This document shows, piece after piece, positions 45,800-59,425 of a stretch of DNA of 64,000 nucleotides. The notes under the pieces were generated by a model, which saw only the letters and a program-made list of their open reading frames with translations, did no database searches and was not told where the DNA came from. The stretch is from positions 52,929,272 to 52,993,271 of the forward strand of contig CM065698.1 of the NCBI GenBank assembly GCA_017654935.2. Reading direction: 5' to 3'. The translations under genes and the position numbers were made by a program. Source of the stretch: Phymorhynchus buccinoides (lineage: Eukaryota; Mollusca; Gastropoda; Neogastropoda; Raphitomidae). How positions within the stretch are numbered: position 1 is the stretch's first letter; each line of letters starts with the position of its first letter.

Positions 45800-47412
45800 C
45801 ATTGATCAAAATGGACAAAATAAACCCCCAACAATAAAGTGTCATCCACATGTAAACAGTTGAAATGCACACAATAAACCCCCAACAATAAAGTGTCATC
45901 CACATGTCAACAGCTGAAATGCACACAGTGAACCCCCAACAATAAAGTGTCATCCACATGTCAACAGCTGAAATGCACACAATGAACACCCAACAATAAA
46001 GTGTCACCCACATGTCAACAGCTGAAATGCACACAATAAACACCCAACAATAAAGTGTCATCCACATGTAAACAGCTGAAATGCACACAGTGAACACCCA
46101 ACAATAAAGTGTCATCCACATGTCAACAGCTGAAATGCACACAGTAAACACCCAACAATAAAGTGTCATCCACATGTAAACAGTTGAAATGCACACAATA
46201 AACCCCCAACAATAAAGTGTCATCCACATGTCAACAGCTGAAATGCACACAGTAAACACCCAACAATAAAGTGTCATCCACATGTAAACAGTTGAAATGC
46301 ACACAATAAACCCCCAACAATAAAGTGTCATCCACATGTCAACAGCTGAAATGCACACAAGTAAACACCCAACAATAAAGTGTCATCCACATGTAAACAG
46401 CTGAAATGCACACAGTGAACACCCAACAATAAAGTGTCATCCACATGTCAACAGCTGAAATGCACACAGTAAACACCCAACAATAAAGTGTCATCCACAT
46501 GTAAACAGCTGAAATGCACACAGTAAACACCCAACAATAAAGTGTCATCCACATGTCAACAGCTGAAATGCACACAATAAACACCCAACAATAAAGTGTC
46601 ATCCACATGTCAACAGCTGAAATGCACACAGTAAACACCCAACAATAAAGTGTCATCCACATGTCAACAGCTGAAATGCACACAATAAACATCCACCCTG
46701 AAATGCACACAATAAACACCCAAGCTGAAATGCACACAGTGTCATCCACATGTAAACAGCTGAAATGCACACAATAAATCCACCCAACAATAAAGTGTCA
46801 TCCACATGTAAACAGCTGAAATGCACACAGTAAACACCCAACAATAAAGTGTCATCCACATGTCAACAGCTGAAATGCACACAATAAACACCCAACAATA
46901 AAGTGTCATCCACATGTAAACAGCTGAAATGCACACAGTAAACACCCAACAATAAAGTGTCATCCACATGTCAACAGCTGAAATGCACACAATAAACACC
47001 CAACAATAAAGTGTCATCCACATGTCAACAGCTGAAATGCACACAGTAAACACCCAACAATAAAGTGTCATCCACATGTCAACAGCTGAAATGCACACAA
47101 TAAACACCCAACAATAAAGTGTCATCCACATGTCAACAGCTGAAATGCACACAATAAACACCCAACAATAAAGTGTCATCCACATGTAAACAGCTGAAAT
47201 GCACACAGTAAACACCCAACAATAAAGTGTCATCCACATGTAAACAGCTGAAATGCACACAGTGAACACCCAACAATAAAGTGTCATCCACATGTCAACA
47301 GCTGAAATGCACACAGTAAACACCCAACAATAAAGTGTCATCCACATGTCAACAGCTGAAATGCACACAGTAAACCCCCAACAATAAAGTGTCATCCACA
47401 TGTAAACAGTTG
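45800..47412. repeat. 54-bp satellite in a DXO intron, about 30 copies
   Basis: The unit is CACACAGTAAACACCCAAC, AATAAAGTGTCATCCACATG, TCAACAGCTGAAATG with AATAAAC/GTAAAC and TCAACAG/TAAACAG alternatives. The period of 54 is a multiple of three and yields the minus frames with 18-residue repeats (MWMTLYCWVF...), which are artefacts. A shortened unit lies near 46688-46740. Confidence 0.96.
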
Positions 47413-47814
47413 AAAAAAATATGCACATGAAAGTGTCCAAAATGTAACAAATGCACCAATTAAAAAACAATAAACAACACACAAATAAAAAAGAAAACAT
47501 ACAAAAATTAAAAAGGCTAATATTAGTAAAAGGTTGAATACAAAAAGTCATATGATTATCCACAATGTTGAAACTCACCCATATATAAGTTACATATATA
47601 ACAAGTCGTCGTCCCCAGAAACACCCACAACAAACAAACTATAAAAAACACACACACCTGAGCTAACATTTAAAACAAACAAAACAAAGCAAAACAAAAA
47701 AAGCAAAGAAAACCCCCAACTATATGACAACACACACAACATACCAAAAATTGAAGAAAAGCTTCTGGGAAATGTTGACAAACAGACATCAAACTGACAA
47801 CAAACACGATCAGT

Positions 47815-48885
47815 TTAACCCTTTCACCGCCAGCCATGTTTCAGCAAAAAATGTCCATTAAACTTAACCTGGGTAGAGAAAAAAAATCTGTCTAATATTA
47901 GGGAATCCTCTGTAACATATCTAAACCAAGGCCTATCCTTAGCTCCCCAAATGAAGAGAACAGGGTCATTGGATAACAGACCCTCTGTAACATATCTAAA
48001 GTAAGGCCTATCCTTAGCTCCCCAAATGAAGAGAACAGGGTCATTGGATAACAGACCCTCTGTAACATATCTAAACCAAGGCCTATCCTTAGCTCCCCAA
48101 ATGAAGAGAACAGGGTCATTGGATAACAGACCCTCTGTAACATATCTAAAGTAAGGCCTATCCTTAGCTCCCCAAATGAAGAGAACAGGGTCATTGGATA
48201 ACAGACCCTCTGTAACATATCTAAAGTAAGGCCTATCCTTAGCTCCCCAAATGAAGAGAACAGGGTCATTGGATAACAGACCCTCTGTAACATATCTAAA
48301 GTAAGGCCTATCCTTAGCTCCCCAAATGAAGAGAACAGGGTCATTGGATAACAGATCCTCTGTAACATATCTAAAGTAAGGCCTATCCTTAGCTCCCCAA
48401 ATGAAGAGAACAGGGTCATTGGATAACAGACCCTCTGTAACATATCTAAAGTAAGGCCTATCCTTAGCTCCCCAAATGAAGAGAACAGGGTCATTGGATA
48501 ACAGATCCTCTGTAACATATCTAAAGTAAGGCCTATCCTTAGCTCCCCAAATGAAGAGAACAGGGTCATTGGATAACAGATCCTCTGTAACATATCTAAA
48601 GTAAGGCCTATCCTTAGCTCCCCAAATGAAGAGAACAGGGTCATTGGATAACAGATCCTCTGTAACATATCTAAAGTAAGGCCTATCCTTAGCTCCCCAA
48701 ATGAAGAGAACAGGGTCATTGGATAACAGACCCTCTGTAACATATCTAAAGTAAGGCCTATCCTTAGCTCCCCAAATGAAGAGAACAGGGTCATTGGATA
48801 ACAGATCCTGATTTGATGCTTTCTAGTCACATGGGTGTTAAATCATTGTGGTGATAAAATGCGACGTTGGCGGTGAAAGGGTTAA
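47815..48885. mobile_element. PiggyBac-like MITE, copy 2, swollen by an internal 75-bp array
   Basis: TTAA stands at both ends (47815-47818 and 48882-48885). The inverted termini are TTAACCCTTTCACCGCCAGC and, at the other end, TGGCGGTGAAAGGGTTAA. The flanking parts match the 246-bp MITE at 20161-20406, including GTTAAATCATTGTGGTG near the right end. The extra length is entirely the internal array. Confidence 0.85.
47905..48812. repeat. 75-bp array inside the MITE, 12 copies
   Basis: Units read CCTCTGTAACATATCTAAAG, TAAGGCCTATCCTTAGCTCC, CCAAATGAAGAGAACAGGGT, CATTGGATAACAGA. AAGGCCTATCC recurs at 47928, 48003, 48078 and so on to 48753. The 75-bp period gives a 310-residue minus frame of 25-residue repeats without coding support. 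Near-identity of the units points to recent expansion. Confidence 0.97.
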
Positions 48886-49935
48886 CACACACACACATGC
48901 GCTCGCACACACACACAAAACATAAAGAAAAGACTGTCAACAGCAAAAGTACAAAGAAAATTAGTTACCAAAATAAACACAAAAAGTCATGGGCAAAAAA
49001 TGCCCAAATTGTAAAAATAAAGCTGTATATATGCAAACAGCCTGAAATGTCAGTCACCCCCTTGACTAACTGAACATCTGGAGGAAAAAAACATTATCAG
49101 TTATTGGGATTTGCGAGTGTTATATTGCTTTTATCCTATCTCAAGTGGCAAGTCGTGAGCTATTTTGATCTTGCTCATTGATACATTATGGAAGGAAACT
49201 GATTATTAATCGAAACATGAACCTACTGGAATTTGCTGTATAAAAAAATAGCCTTTACAATGACATATTCATTTTACACTGCAATCGCAGGCCATAGTTA
49301 TTGTCATTTCGCCAATGACGAACTTTTAATGATGACGTAATTTGAGTGATTGCGTAAGTTCACTAAGATGACGTTTTTTGGTGTCCTGCTCAGAAGGCGC
49401 TATTTGCAGTGACACTAACTTGAGTTAAGGTTGCTGGCCGCTATTTTTATCATTTGCAATTTCACTAAAAGTTACTATTCACAATGTTTTTTTGAATGTA
49501 AAATGTTCATCAGAAACAACCTTTTGCATTTATCGGGCTAAGGCACAGGGTTAGGAGTATGTTTGGGCTTTTTGTTTTACTAAACATCACTTGATGCAAA
49601 TAAAGAAAATATGGTTTGAGTACTGCAGATAGTCGCGTGCGAGTGTACAAGCCGTGAGATATATAACTGTGACGTCAAGTTTCTAATAGCAACGGTGTAT
49701 TCTTACACCTTTTCTCACGCCCGTTGACACTAAGCCTATGGGTTAATATATGCAAATGATATCTCTGGATATTGTTTTATATCTCACGGCTGGCAGGCCT
49801 CTTTGCACTACTTGTACATCGGTATATTAACTGATACAGAGAAGCTGGCAAAGAGGTTACCTCCCTGCACATGATAAACAAACTACAACCAAACCCACAC
49901 ACAACACAAAAGGTTGGCTGCAAAGTGGGTGGCTT
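48886..49935. other. Unique intron sequence with one inverted repeat
   Basis: No gene is seen. GCCGTGAGATATA at 49651-49663 and its complement near 49778-49790 form 13-bp arms about 115 bp apart, possibly a decayed MITE. A CA-rich stretch opens the interval. Confidence 0.45.
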
Positions 49936-50235
49936 TGGGGTTTTGTTGTTGTTGTTCTTATCAGTTGCCTAACCCAATCCTCAGTTTTTTCTTTAATCCA
50001 TTCTCTTGTTGTTCTTATCAGTTGCCTAACCCAATCCTCAGTTCTTCTTTAATCCATTCTCTTGTTGTTCTTATCAGTTGCCTAACCCAATCCTCAGTTC
50101 TTCTTTAATCCATTCTCTTGTTGTTCTTATCAGTTGCCTAACCCAATCCTCAGTTCTTCTTTAATCCATTATCTTGTTGTTCTTATCAGTTGCCTAACCC
50201 AATCCTCAGTTCTTCTTTAATCCATTCTCTTGTTG
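49936..50235. repeat. Minisatellite of about 54-57 bp, five copies
   Basis: TTGTTGTTCTTATCAGTTGC, CTAACCCAATCCTCAGTTCT, TCTTTAATCCATTCTC repeats with few changes. Confidence 0.95.
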
Positions 50236-50279
50236 TATTTGCACACTTTACTTGTAAGACCATCACTAACTAGTGGGAA

Positions 50280-50930
50280 AATGCACTTGTCTGTGTGAAA
50301 GATAGCACTTAGAACTTGGGACAAGTGCTTAGTCTATCTACAGATAAACAGTTCTGTAGGTCAAACTGAAAGCACTAGCCTATGTGAAAAGATAGCACTT
50401 AGAACTTGGGACAAGTGCTTAGTCTATCTACAGATAAACAGTTCTGTAGGTCAAACTGAAAGCACTAGCGTATGTGAAAAGATAGCACTTAGAACTTGGG
50501 ACAAGTACTTGGTCTATCTACAGATAAACAGTTCTGTAGGTCAAACTGAAAGCACTAGCGTATGTGAAAAGATAGCACTTAGAACTTGGGACAAGTGCTT
50601 AGTCTACCTACAGATAAACAGTTCTGTAGGTCAAACTGAAAGCACTAGCGTATGTGAAAAGATAGCACTTAGAACTTGGGACAAGTGCTTAGTCTATCTA
50701 CAGATAAACAGTTCTGTAGGTCAAACTGAAAGCACTAGCATATGTGAAAAGATAGCACTTAGAACTTGGGACAAGTGCTTAGTCTACCTACAGATAAACA
50801 CTAAACAGTAAACAGTTCTGTAGGTCAAACTGAAAGCACTAGCGTATGTCAAATGATAGCACTTAGAACTTGGGACAAGTGCTTGGTCTACCTACAGATA
50901 AACAGTTCTGTAGGTCAAACTGAAAGCAGG
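50280..50930. repeat. 90-bp tandem repeat, about seven copies
   Basis: Units read AAAGATAGCACTTAGAACTT, GGGACAAGTGCTTAGTCTAT, CTACAGATAAACAGTTCTGT, AGGTCAAACTGAAAGCACTA. The 90-bp period gives the 100-residue plus frame. Confidence 0.96.
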
Positions 50931-50959
50931 AAGGATGTGGGCACTGTGTGAGACACTCA

Positions 50960-51165
50960 GAGGGACAGCACACTACAAAGGCAAATGGACAATTCTGTTT
51001 TACTGCTCACAACGACAGGACTGTTAAGAACACAATAGAGTAGAATACATCATACTATACTACAAAGACAAATGGACAATTCTGTTTTACTGCTCACAAC
51101 GACAGGACTGTTATGAACACAATAGAGTAGAATACATCATACTATACAACAAAGACAAACTGACA
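50960..51165. repeat. Tandem duplication of about 95 bp
   Basis: CAAATGGACAATTCTGTTTT, ACTGCTCACAACGACAGGAC and AATAGAGTAGAATACATCAT occur twice in direct succession, with a third partial start near 51150. Confidence 0.85.
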
Positions 51166-51360
51166 ATTCTGTCTATCAATCAACATATCAATTTGGTCAT
51201 ACTAGGCAACTGGATTTCTCCCAGTTCTGACCAACTTTTGACTGAGATTTGTACGTACTAACACTCTAGTTTTAAGTCCCCATCCAAAAGACTTTACATT
51301 CAGTTCGATTCATTCGTCAAACTAGAAAGGGCAGGGCCCGGATTCCAAGCAGTTATAGTA

Positions 51361-51460
51361 CAGTGGAACCTCCCTTATAAGACCTTCAAAAATCATCCAA
51401 AATGAGGTCTTATAAGGGAGGGGTCTTATAATGGGAGGTCTTATGAGGGAGGTTCCACTG
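51361..51460. mobile_element. 100-bp palindromic Tigger/pogo-like MITE, TA target site
   Basis: TA flanks both sides (51359-51360 and 51461-51462). Ends are CAGTGGAACCTCCCTTATAA and the complement of CAGTGGAACCTCCCTCATAA. Internal GGTCTTATAAGGGAGG motifs allow most of the element to fold into a hairpin. CAGTGGAACC-type ends and TA duplication are typical of Tigger-related elements. Confidence 0.88.
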
Positions 51461-51524
51461 TACAATATATCCTACAACACAACAACACAATATAACACAA
51501 CGTCTTATCATTTCACCACACTGA

Positions 51525-51567
51525 GGGAAGGAATGTCCTGAGTGTAGAAGTCCCGTAATTCATGCAC
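51525..51567 (-). pseudogene. Partial copy of the 3' half of DXO exon 57944-58079
   Basis: The minus strand reads HELRDFYTQDIPSL, matching HELQDFYTQDIPGL near the end of the genuine exon. It sits at the far edge of the 6.4-kb array, while the genuine exon sits at the other edge, so the two bracket the array. Confidence 0.88.
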
Positions 51568-54500
51568 TACACTACATTACAACATATCACAGTACACAAC
51601 AACACACAACATCTATCATTTCACCTACACTACATTACAACATATCACAGTACACAACAACACACAACATCTATCATTTCACCTACACTACATTACAACA
51701 TATCACAGTACACAACATCTATCATTTCACCTACACTACATTACAACATATCACAGTACACAACAACACACATCTATCATTTCACCTACACTACATTACA
51801 ACATATCACAGTACACAATAACACACAACATCTATCATTTCACCTACACTACATTACAACATATCACAGTACACAACACACAACATCTATCATTTCACCT
51901 ACACTACATTACAACATATCACAGTACACAACACACAACATCTATCATTTCACCTACACTACATTACAACATATCACAGTACACAACAACACACATCTAT
52001 CATTTCACCTACACTACATTACAACATATCACAGTACACAACAACACACAACATCTATCATTTCACCTACACTACATTACAACATATCACAGTACACAAC
52101 ACACAACATCTATCATTTCACCTACACTACATTACAACATATCACAGTACACAACAACACACATCTATCATTTCACCTACACTACATTACAACATATCAC
52201 AGTACACAACACACAACATCTATCATTTCACCTACACGACATTACAACATATCACAGTACACAACACACACAACATCTATCATTTCACCTACACTACATT
52301 ACAACATATCACAGTACACAACATCTACCATTTCACCTACACTACATTACAACATATCACAGTACACAACAACACACATCTATCATTTCACCTACACTAC
52401 ATTACAACATATCACAGTACACAAACACACAACATCTATCATTTCACCTACACTACATTACAACATATCACAGTACACAACAACACACATCTATCATTTC
52501 ACCTACACTACATTACAACATATCACAGTACACAATAACACACAACATCTATCATGTCACCTACACTACATTACAACATATCACAGTACACAATAACACA
52601 CAACATCTATCATTTCACCTACACTACATTACAACATATCACAGTACACAACACACAACATCTATCATTTCACCTACACTACATTACAACATATCACAGT
52701 ACACAACATCTATCATTTCACCTACACTACATTACAACATATCACAGTACACAACAACACACAACATCTATCATTTCACCTACACTACATTACAACATAT
52801 CACAGTACACAACACACAACATCTATCATTTCACCTACACTACATTACAGCATATCACAGTACACAATAACACACAACATCTATCATTTCACCTACACTA
52901 CATTACAACATATCACAGTACACAACATCTATCATTTCACCTACACTACATTACAACATATCACAGTACACAACAACACACAACATCTATCATTTCACCT
53001 ACACTACATTACAACATATCACAGTACACCACAACACACAACATCTATCATTTCACCTACACTACATTACAACATATCACAGTACACAACATCTATCATT
53101 TCACCTACACTACATTACAACAATATCACAGTACACAACAACACACAACATCTATCATTTCACCTACACTACATTACAACATATCACAGTACACAACAAC
53201 ACACATCTATCATTTCACCTACACTACATTACAACATATCACAGTACACAACAACACACAAAATCTATCATTTCACCTACACTACATTACAACATATCAC
53301 AGTACACAACAACACACAACATCTATCATTTCACCTACACTACATTACAACATATCACAGTACACCACAACACACAACATCTATCATGTCACCTACACTA
53401 CATTACAACATATCACAGTACACAACATCTATCATTTCACCTACACTACATTACAACATATCACAGTACACAACATCTATCATGTCACCTACACTACATT
53501 ACAACATATCACAGTACACAACAACACACAACATCTATCATTTCACCTACACTACATTACAACATATCACAGTACACAACAACACACAACATCTATCATT
53601 TCACCTACACTACATTACAACATATCACAGTACACCACAACACACAACATCTATCATTTCACCTACATTAGATTACAACATATCACAGTACACAACACAC
53701 AACATCTATCATTTCACCTACACTACATTACAACATATCACAGTACACAACAACACACATCTATCATTTCACCTACACTACATTACAACATATCACAGTA
53801 CACAACACACAACATCTATCATTTCACCTACACTACATTACAACATATCACAGTACACAACACACAACATCTATCATTTCACCTACACTACATTACAACA
53901 TATCACAGTACACAACAACACACATCTATCATTTCACCTACACTACATTACAACATATCACAGTACACAACACACAACATCTATCATTTCACCTACACTA
54001 CATTACAACATATCACAGTACACAACACACACAACATCTATCATTTCACCTACACTACATTACAACATATCACAGTACATAACAACACACAACATCTATC
54101 ATTTCACCTACACTACATTACAACATATCACAGTACACAACAACACACATCTATCATTTCACCTGCACTACATTACAACATATCACAGTACACAACACAC
54201 AACATCTATCATTTCACCTACACTACATTACAACATATCACAGTACACAACAACACACAACATCTATCATTTCACCTACACTACATTACAACATATCACA
54301 GTACACAACATCTATCATTTCACCTACACTACATTACAACATATCACAGTACACAACAACACACATCTATCATTTCACCTACACTACATTACAACATATC
54401 ACAGTACACAACAACACACAACATCTATCATTTCACCTACACTACATTACAACATATCACAGTACACAACACACAACATCTATCATTTCACCTACACAAC

Positions 54501-57500
54501 ATTACAACATATCACAGTACACAACACACATCTATCATTTCACCTACACTACATTACAACATATCACAGTACACAATAACACACAACATCTATCATTTCA
54601 CCTACACTACATTACAACATATCACAGTACACAACAACACACAACATCTATCATTTCACCTACACTACATTACAACATATCACAGTACACAACAACACAC
54701 AACATCTATCATTTCACCTACACTACATTACAACATATCACAGTACACCACAACACACAACATATATCATTTCACCTACACTACATTACAACATATCACA
54801 GTACACAACATCTATCATTTCACCTACACTACATTACAACATATCACAGTACACAACACACATCTATCATTTCACCTACACTACATTACAACATATCACA
54901 GTACACAATAACACACAACATCTATCATTTCACCTACACTACATTACAACATATCACAGTACACAATAACACACAACATCTATCATTTCACCTACACTAC
55001 ATTACAACATATCACAGTACACAACAACACACAACATCTATCATTTCACCTACACTACATTACAACATATCACAGTACACAACACACAACATCTATCATT
55101 TCACCTACACTACATTACAGCATATCACAGTACACAATAACACACAACATCTATCATTTCACCTACACTACATTACAACATATCACAGTACACAACACAC
55201 AACATCTATCATTTCACCTACACTACATTACAACATATCACAGTACACAACAACACACAACATCTATCATTTCACCTACACTACATTACAACATATCACA
55301 GTACACAACAACACACAACATCTATCATTTCACCTACACTACATTAAAACATATCACAGTACACAACATCTATCATTTCACCTACACTACATTACAACAT
55401 ATCACAGTACACAACAACACACAACATCTATCATTTCACCTACACTACATTACAACATATCACAGTACACAACAACACAACATCTATCATTTCACCTACA
55501 CTACATTACAACATATCACAGTACACAACAACACACAAAATCTATCATTTCACCTACACTACATTACAACATATCACAGTACACCACAACACACAACATC
55601 TATCATTTCACCTACACTACATTACAACATATCACAGTACACAACAACACACAACATCTATCATTTCACCTACACTACATTACAACATATCACAGTACAC
55701 AATAACACACATCTATCATGTCACCTACACTACATTACAACATATCACAGTACACAACAACACACAACATCTATCATTTCACCTACACTACATTACAACA
55801 TATCACAGTACACAACACACAACATCTATCATTTCACCTACACTACATTACAACATATCACAGTACACAACAACACACAACATCTATCATTTCACCTACA
55901 CTACATTACAACATATCACAGTACACAACAACACACAACATCTATCATTTCACCTACACTACATTACAACATATCACAGTACACAACAACACACAACATC
56001 TATCATTTCACCTACACTACATTACAACATATCACAGTACACAACAACACACAACATCTATCATTTCACCTACACTACATTACAACATATCACAGTACAC
56101 AACACACAACATCTATCATTTCACCTACACTACATTACAACATATCACAGTACACAACACACAACATCTATCATTTCACCTACACTACATTACAACATAT
56201 CACAGTACACAACACACAACATCTATCATTTCACCTACACTACATTACAACATATCACAGTACACAACACACAACATCTATCATTTCACCTACACTACAT
56301 TACAACATATCACAGTACACAACACACAACATCTATCATTTCACCTACACTACATTACAACATATCACAGTACACAAGTACACACACAACATCTATCATT
56401 TCACCTACACTACATTACAACATATCACAGTACACAACACACAACATCTATCATTTCACCTACACTACATTACAACATATCACAGTACACAACAACACAC
56501 AACATCTATCATTTCACCTACACTACATTACAACATATCACAGTACACAATAACACACATCTATCATGTCACCTACACTACATTACAACATATCACAGTA
56601 CACAACACACAACATCTATCATTTCACCTACACTACATTACAACATATCACAGTACACAACAACACACAACATCTATCATTTCACCTACACTACATTACA
56701 ACATATCACAGTACACAACACACATCTATCATGTCACCTACACTACATTACAACATATCACAGTACACAACAACACACAACATCTATCATTTCACCTACA
56801 CTACATTACAACATATCACAGTACACAATAACACACAACATCTATCATTTCACCTACACTACATTACAACATATCACAGTACACAACACACAACATCTAT
56901 CATTTCACCTACACTACATTACAACATATCACAGTACACAATAACACACAACATCTATCATTTCACCTACACTACATTACAACATATCACAGTACACAAC
57001 ACACATCTATCATTTCACCTACACTACATTACAACATATCACAGTACACAACAACACACATCTATCATTTCACCTACACTACATTACAACATATCACAGT
57101 ACACAACACACAACATCTATCATTTCACCTACACTACATTACAACATATCACAGTACACAATAACACACAATATCTATCATTTCACCTACACTACATTAC
57201 AACATATCACAGTACACAACAACACACAACATCTATCATTTCACCTACACTACATTACAACATATCACAGTACACAACAACACACAACATCTATCATTTC
57301 ACCTACACTACATTACAACATATCACAGTACACAACATCTATCATTTCACCTACACTACATTACAACATATCACAGTACACAACAACACACAACATCTAT
57401 CATTTCACCTACACTACATTACAACATATCACAGTACACAACAACACACAACATCTATCATTTCACCTACACTACATTACAACATATCACAGTACACAAC

Positions 57501-57930
57501 ACACAACATCTATCATTTCACCTACACTACATTACAACATATCACAGTACACAACATCTATCATTTCACCTACACTACATTACAACATATCACAGTACAC
57601 AACACACAACATCTATCATTTCACCTACACTACATTACAACATATCACAGTACACAACATCTATCATTTCACCTACACTACATTACAACATATCACAGTA
57701 CACAACACACAACATCTATCATTTCACCTACACTACATTACAACATATCACAGTACACAACATCTATCATTTCACCTACACTACATTACAACATATCACA
57801 GTACACAACAACACACATCTATCATTTCACCTACACTACATTACAACATATCACAGTACACCACAACACACATCTATCATTTCACCTACACTACATTACA
57901 ACATATCACAGTACACCACAACACACAACA
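51568..57930. repeat. 6.4-kb satellite of 48/55/58-bp units in a DXO intron, about 115 copies
   Basis: The core CATCTATCATTTCACCTACA, CTACATTACAACATATCACA, GTACACAA (48 bp) is followed by nothing, by 7 bases or by 10 bases of CA/CAA (for example CAACACACAA). The plus strand has no stop in any frame of the unit, so frames of 344, 785, 397, 408 and 485 residues appear despite the mixed unit lengths. They are artefacts. Variants TCATGTCACC and GTACACCACAA recur and could be used to trace duplication blocks. Confidence 0.97.
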
Positions 57931-57943
57931 TCTATCAGTTTAC

Positions 57944-58079
57944 CTCTGTCAGGCCAGGGATGTCCTGAGTGTAGAAGTCCTGTAATTCATGCACAACGCC
58001 CTCATCGTCGCGGAAACCGCTGATGATTTTGGGGATTCCCAGCAGAAAACTTTGAGCCCACCACTTCAACAGCTTGAAT
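57944..58079 (-). CDS. DXO: DXO decapping exoribonuclease, internal exon with KLLKWWAQSF
   Basis: On minus, TGTGTTTCAG precedes the exon and GTAAACTG follows it. The 136-nt exon takes one base to complete Arg with the previous exon (phase 2) and ends in phase 0. It encodes FKLLKWWAQSFLLGIPKII, SGFRDDEGVVHELQDFY and TQDIPGLTE. The KLLKWWAQSFL phrase and the G-x-P-x-I-x-GFRDD-x-G phrase are near-universal in DXO/Rai1 proteins and help build the active-site fold. The donor lies immediately next to the 6.4-kb array. Partial copies of the exon occur on both sides: its 3' half at 51525 and its 5' half at 60273. Confidence 0.97.
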
Positions 58080-58139
58080 CTGAAACACACACATAGTCAA
58101 TAGGACATATTCTACACTATATATAGTACATCACGAACT

Positions 58140-59200
58140 CGTTTACATGAAGACCATGAAAGACAAACTGACCCCGGCACCACAACGCCAGCGTCGAGCC
58201 CACACCAAGCAGCTGGCCCAGATCTACTGCCGCACCCAATACAGACAGGCCAGTTTCCTGCCACGTACCATCAAGGCATGGAACAACCTCCCACACCAAG
58301 CAGCTGGCCCAGATCTACTGCCGCACACAATACAGCTAGGCCAGTGTCCTGCCACGCACCATCAAGGCATGGAACAACCTCCCACACCAAGCAGCTGGCC
58401 CAGATCTACTGCCGCACACAATACAGCTAGGCCAGTGTCCTGCCACGCACCATCAAGGCATGGAACAACCTCCCACACCAAGCAGCTGGCCCAGATCTAC
58501 TGCCGCACACAATACAGACAGGCCAGTGTCCTGCCACGCACCATCAAGGCATGGAACAACCTCCCACACCAAGCAGCTGGCCCAGATCTACTGCCGCACA
58601 CAATACAGCTAGGCCAGTGTCCTGCCACGCACCATCAAGGCATGGAACAACCTCCCACACCAAGCAGCTGGCCCAGATCTACTGCCGCACACAATACAGA
58701 CAGGCCAGTGTCCTGCCACGCACCATCAAGGCATGGAACAACCTCCCACACCAAGCAGCTGGCCCAGATCTACTGCCGCACACAATACAGACAGGCCAGT
58801 TTCCTGCCATGCACCATCAAGGCATGGAACAACCTCCCGGAGCAGGCTGTTGAGGCGGGGACCTTGGGCACCTTCGTGTCCTGGGTCTCCAAATCACAAT
58901 AACTTTACCCCACCCCACTCTCTCTTTTTTTTTCCCCCTCTTTTTCCCAGTGGCGCGGCATCACGTTGGGGCCCGATTAGCGGGACCTGGCTGGCTGTCA
59001 TTCTCTCGCTTGGCGCGGCATCACGTTAGGGGCCGATTAGCGGAACCTGGCTGGCTGGGCCAGGCTTTTTGTCTTCTTCTTCTACTGTCAACTTTTGTTC
59101 TTCTCAGTAGTACCTCAGTATGCATTTCCGCAGATTGCCCTAAAGTTACAGCGACAGAATAGTCAGAAGTGACTGTGGTTGCTCTACAGGAAAGAAAGAT
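58140..59200 (+). mobile_element. LINE 3' end: C-terminal coding end and 3' UTR, within a DXO intron
   Basis: The plus strand from 58147 encodes YRQASFLPRTIKAWNNLP, and at the end WNNLPEQAVEAGTLGTFVS, WVSKSQ and a stop at 58902. FLPRTIKAWNNLP followed by a short tail is the classic C-terminus of many LINE reverse transcriptases. The 3' UTR has two tandem copies of GGCGCGGCATCACGTT...CGATTAGCGG and ends near 59195 with AGAATAGTCAGAAGTGACTG. The same 3' end is found inverted at 25797-26140. The element is 5'-truncated near 58140. Confidence 0.88.
58201..58837 (+). repeat. 91-bp tandem expansion inside the LINE C-terminal coding region, seven units
   Basis: CACACCAAGCAGCTGGCCCA starts at 58201, 58292, 58383, 58474, 58565, 58656 and 58747. 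A period of 91 shifts frame at each step, but six steps total 546, so the frame of the first unit returns in the last. The full stretch stays open to the LINE stop codon. Confidence 0.95.
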
Positions 59201-59235
59201 AGTACATGTGTGATCCAGCACCACGGAAGGGACAT

Positions 59236-59425
59236 TAAGTCGCTGGACTAGTTTCTCACCGCTGGACTAGTTTCTCACCGCTGGACTAGTTTCTCACCGC
59301 TGGACTAGTTTCTCACCGCTGGACTAGTTTCTCACCGCTGGACTAGTTTCTTACCGCTGGACTAGTTTCTCACCGCTGGACTAGTTTCTCACCGCTGGAC
59401 TAGTTTCTCACCGCTGGACTAGTTA
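59236..59425. repeat. 19-bp minisatellite, about ten copies
   Basis: TTTCTCACCGCTGGACTAG repeated, with one CTTACCG variant. Confidence 0.97.

Noticed and set aside
45720..47578. Membrane-like frames MWMTLYCWVF repeated
   Set aside because: 54-bp satellite; hydrophobic appearance is chance of composition.
51562..58023. Frames of 344, 785, 397, 408 and 485 residues on the plus strand
   Set aside because: Artefacts of a stop-free satellite in a DXO intron on the opposite strand; mixed unit lengths change the frame repeatedly.
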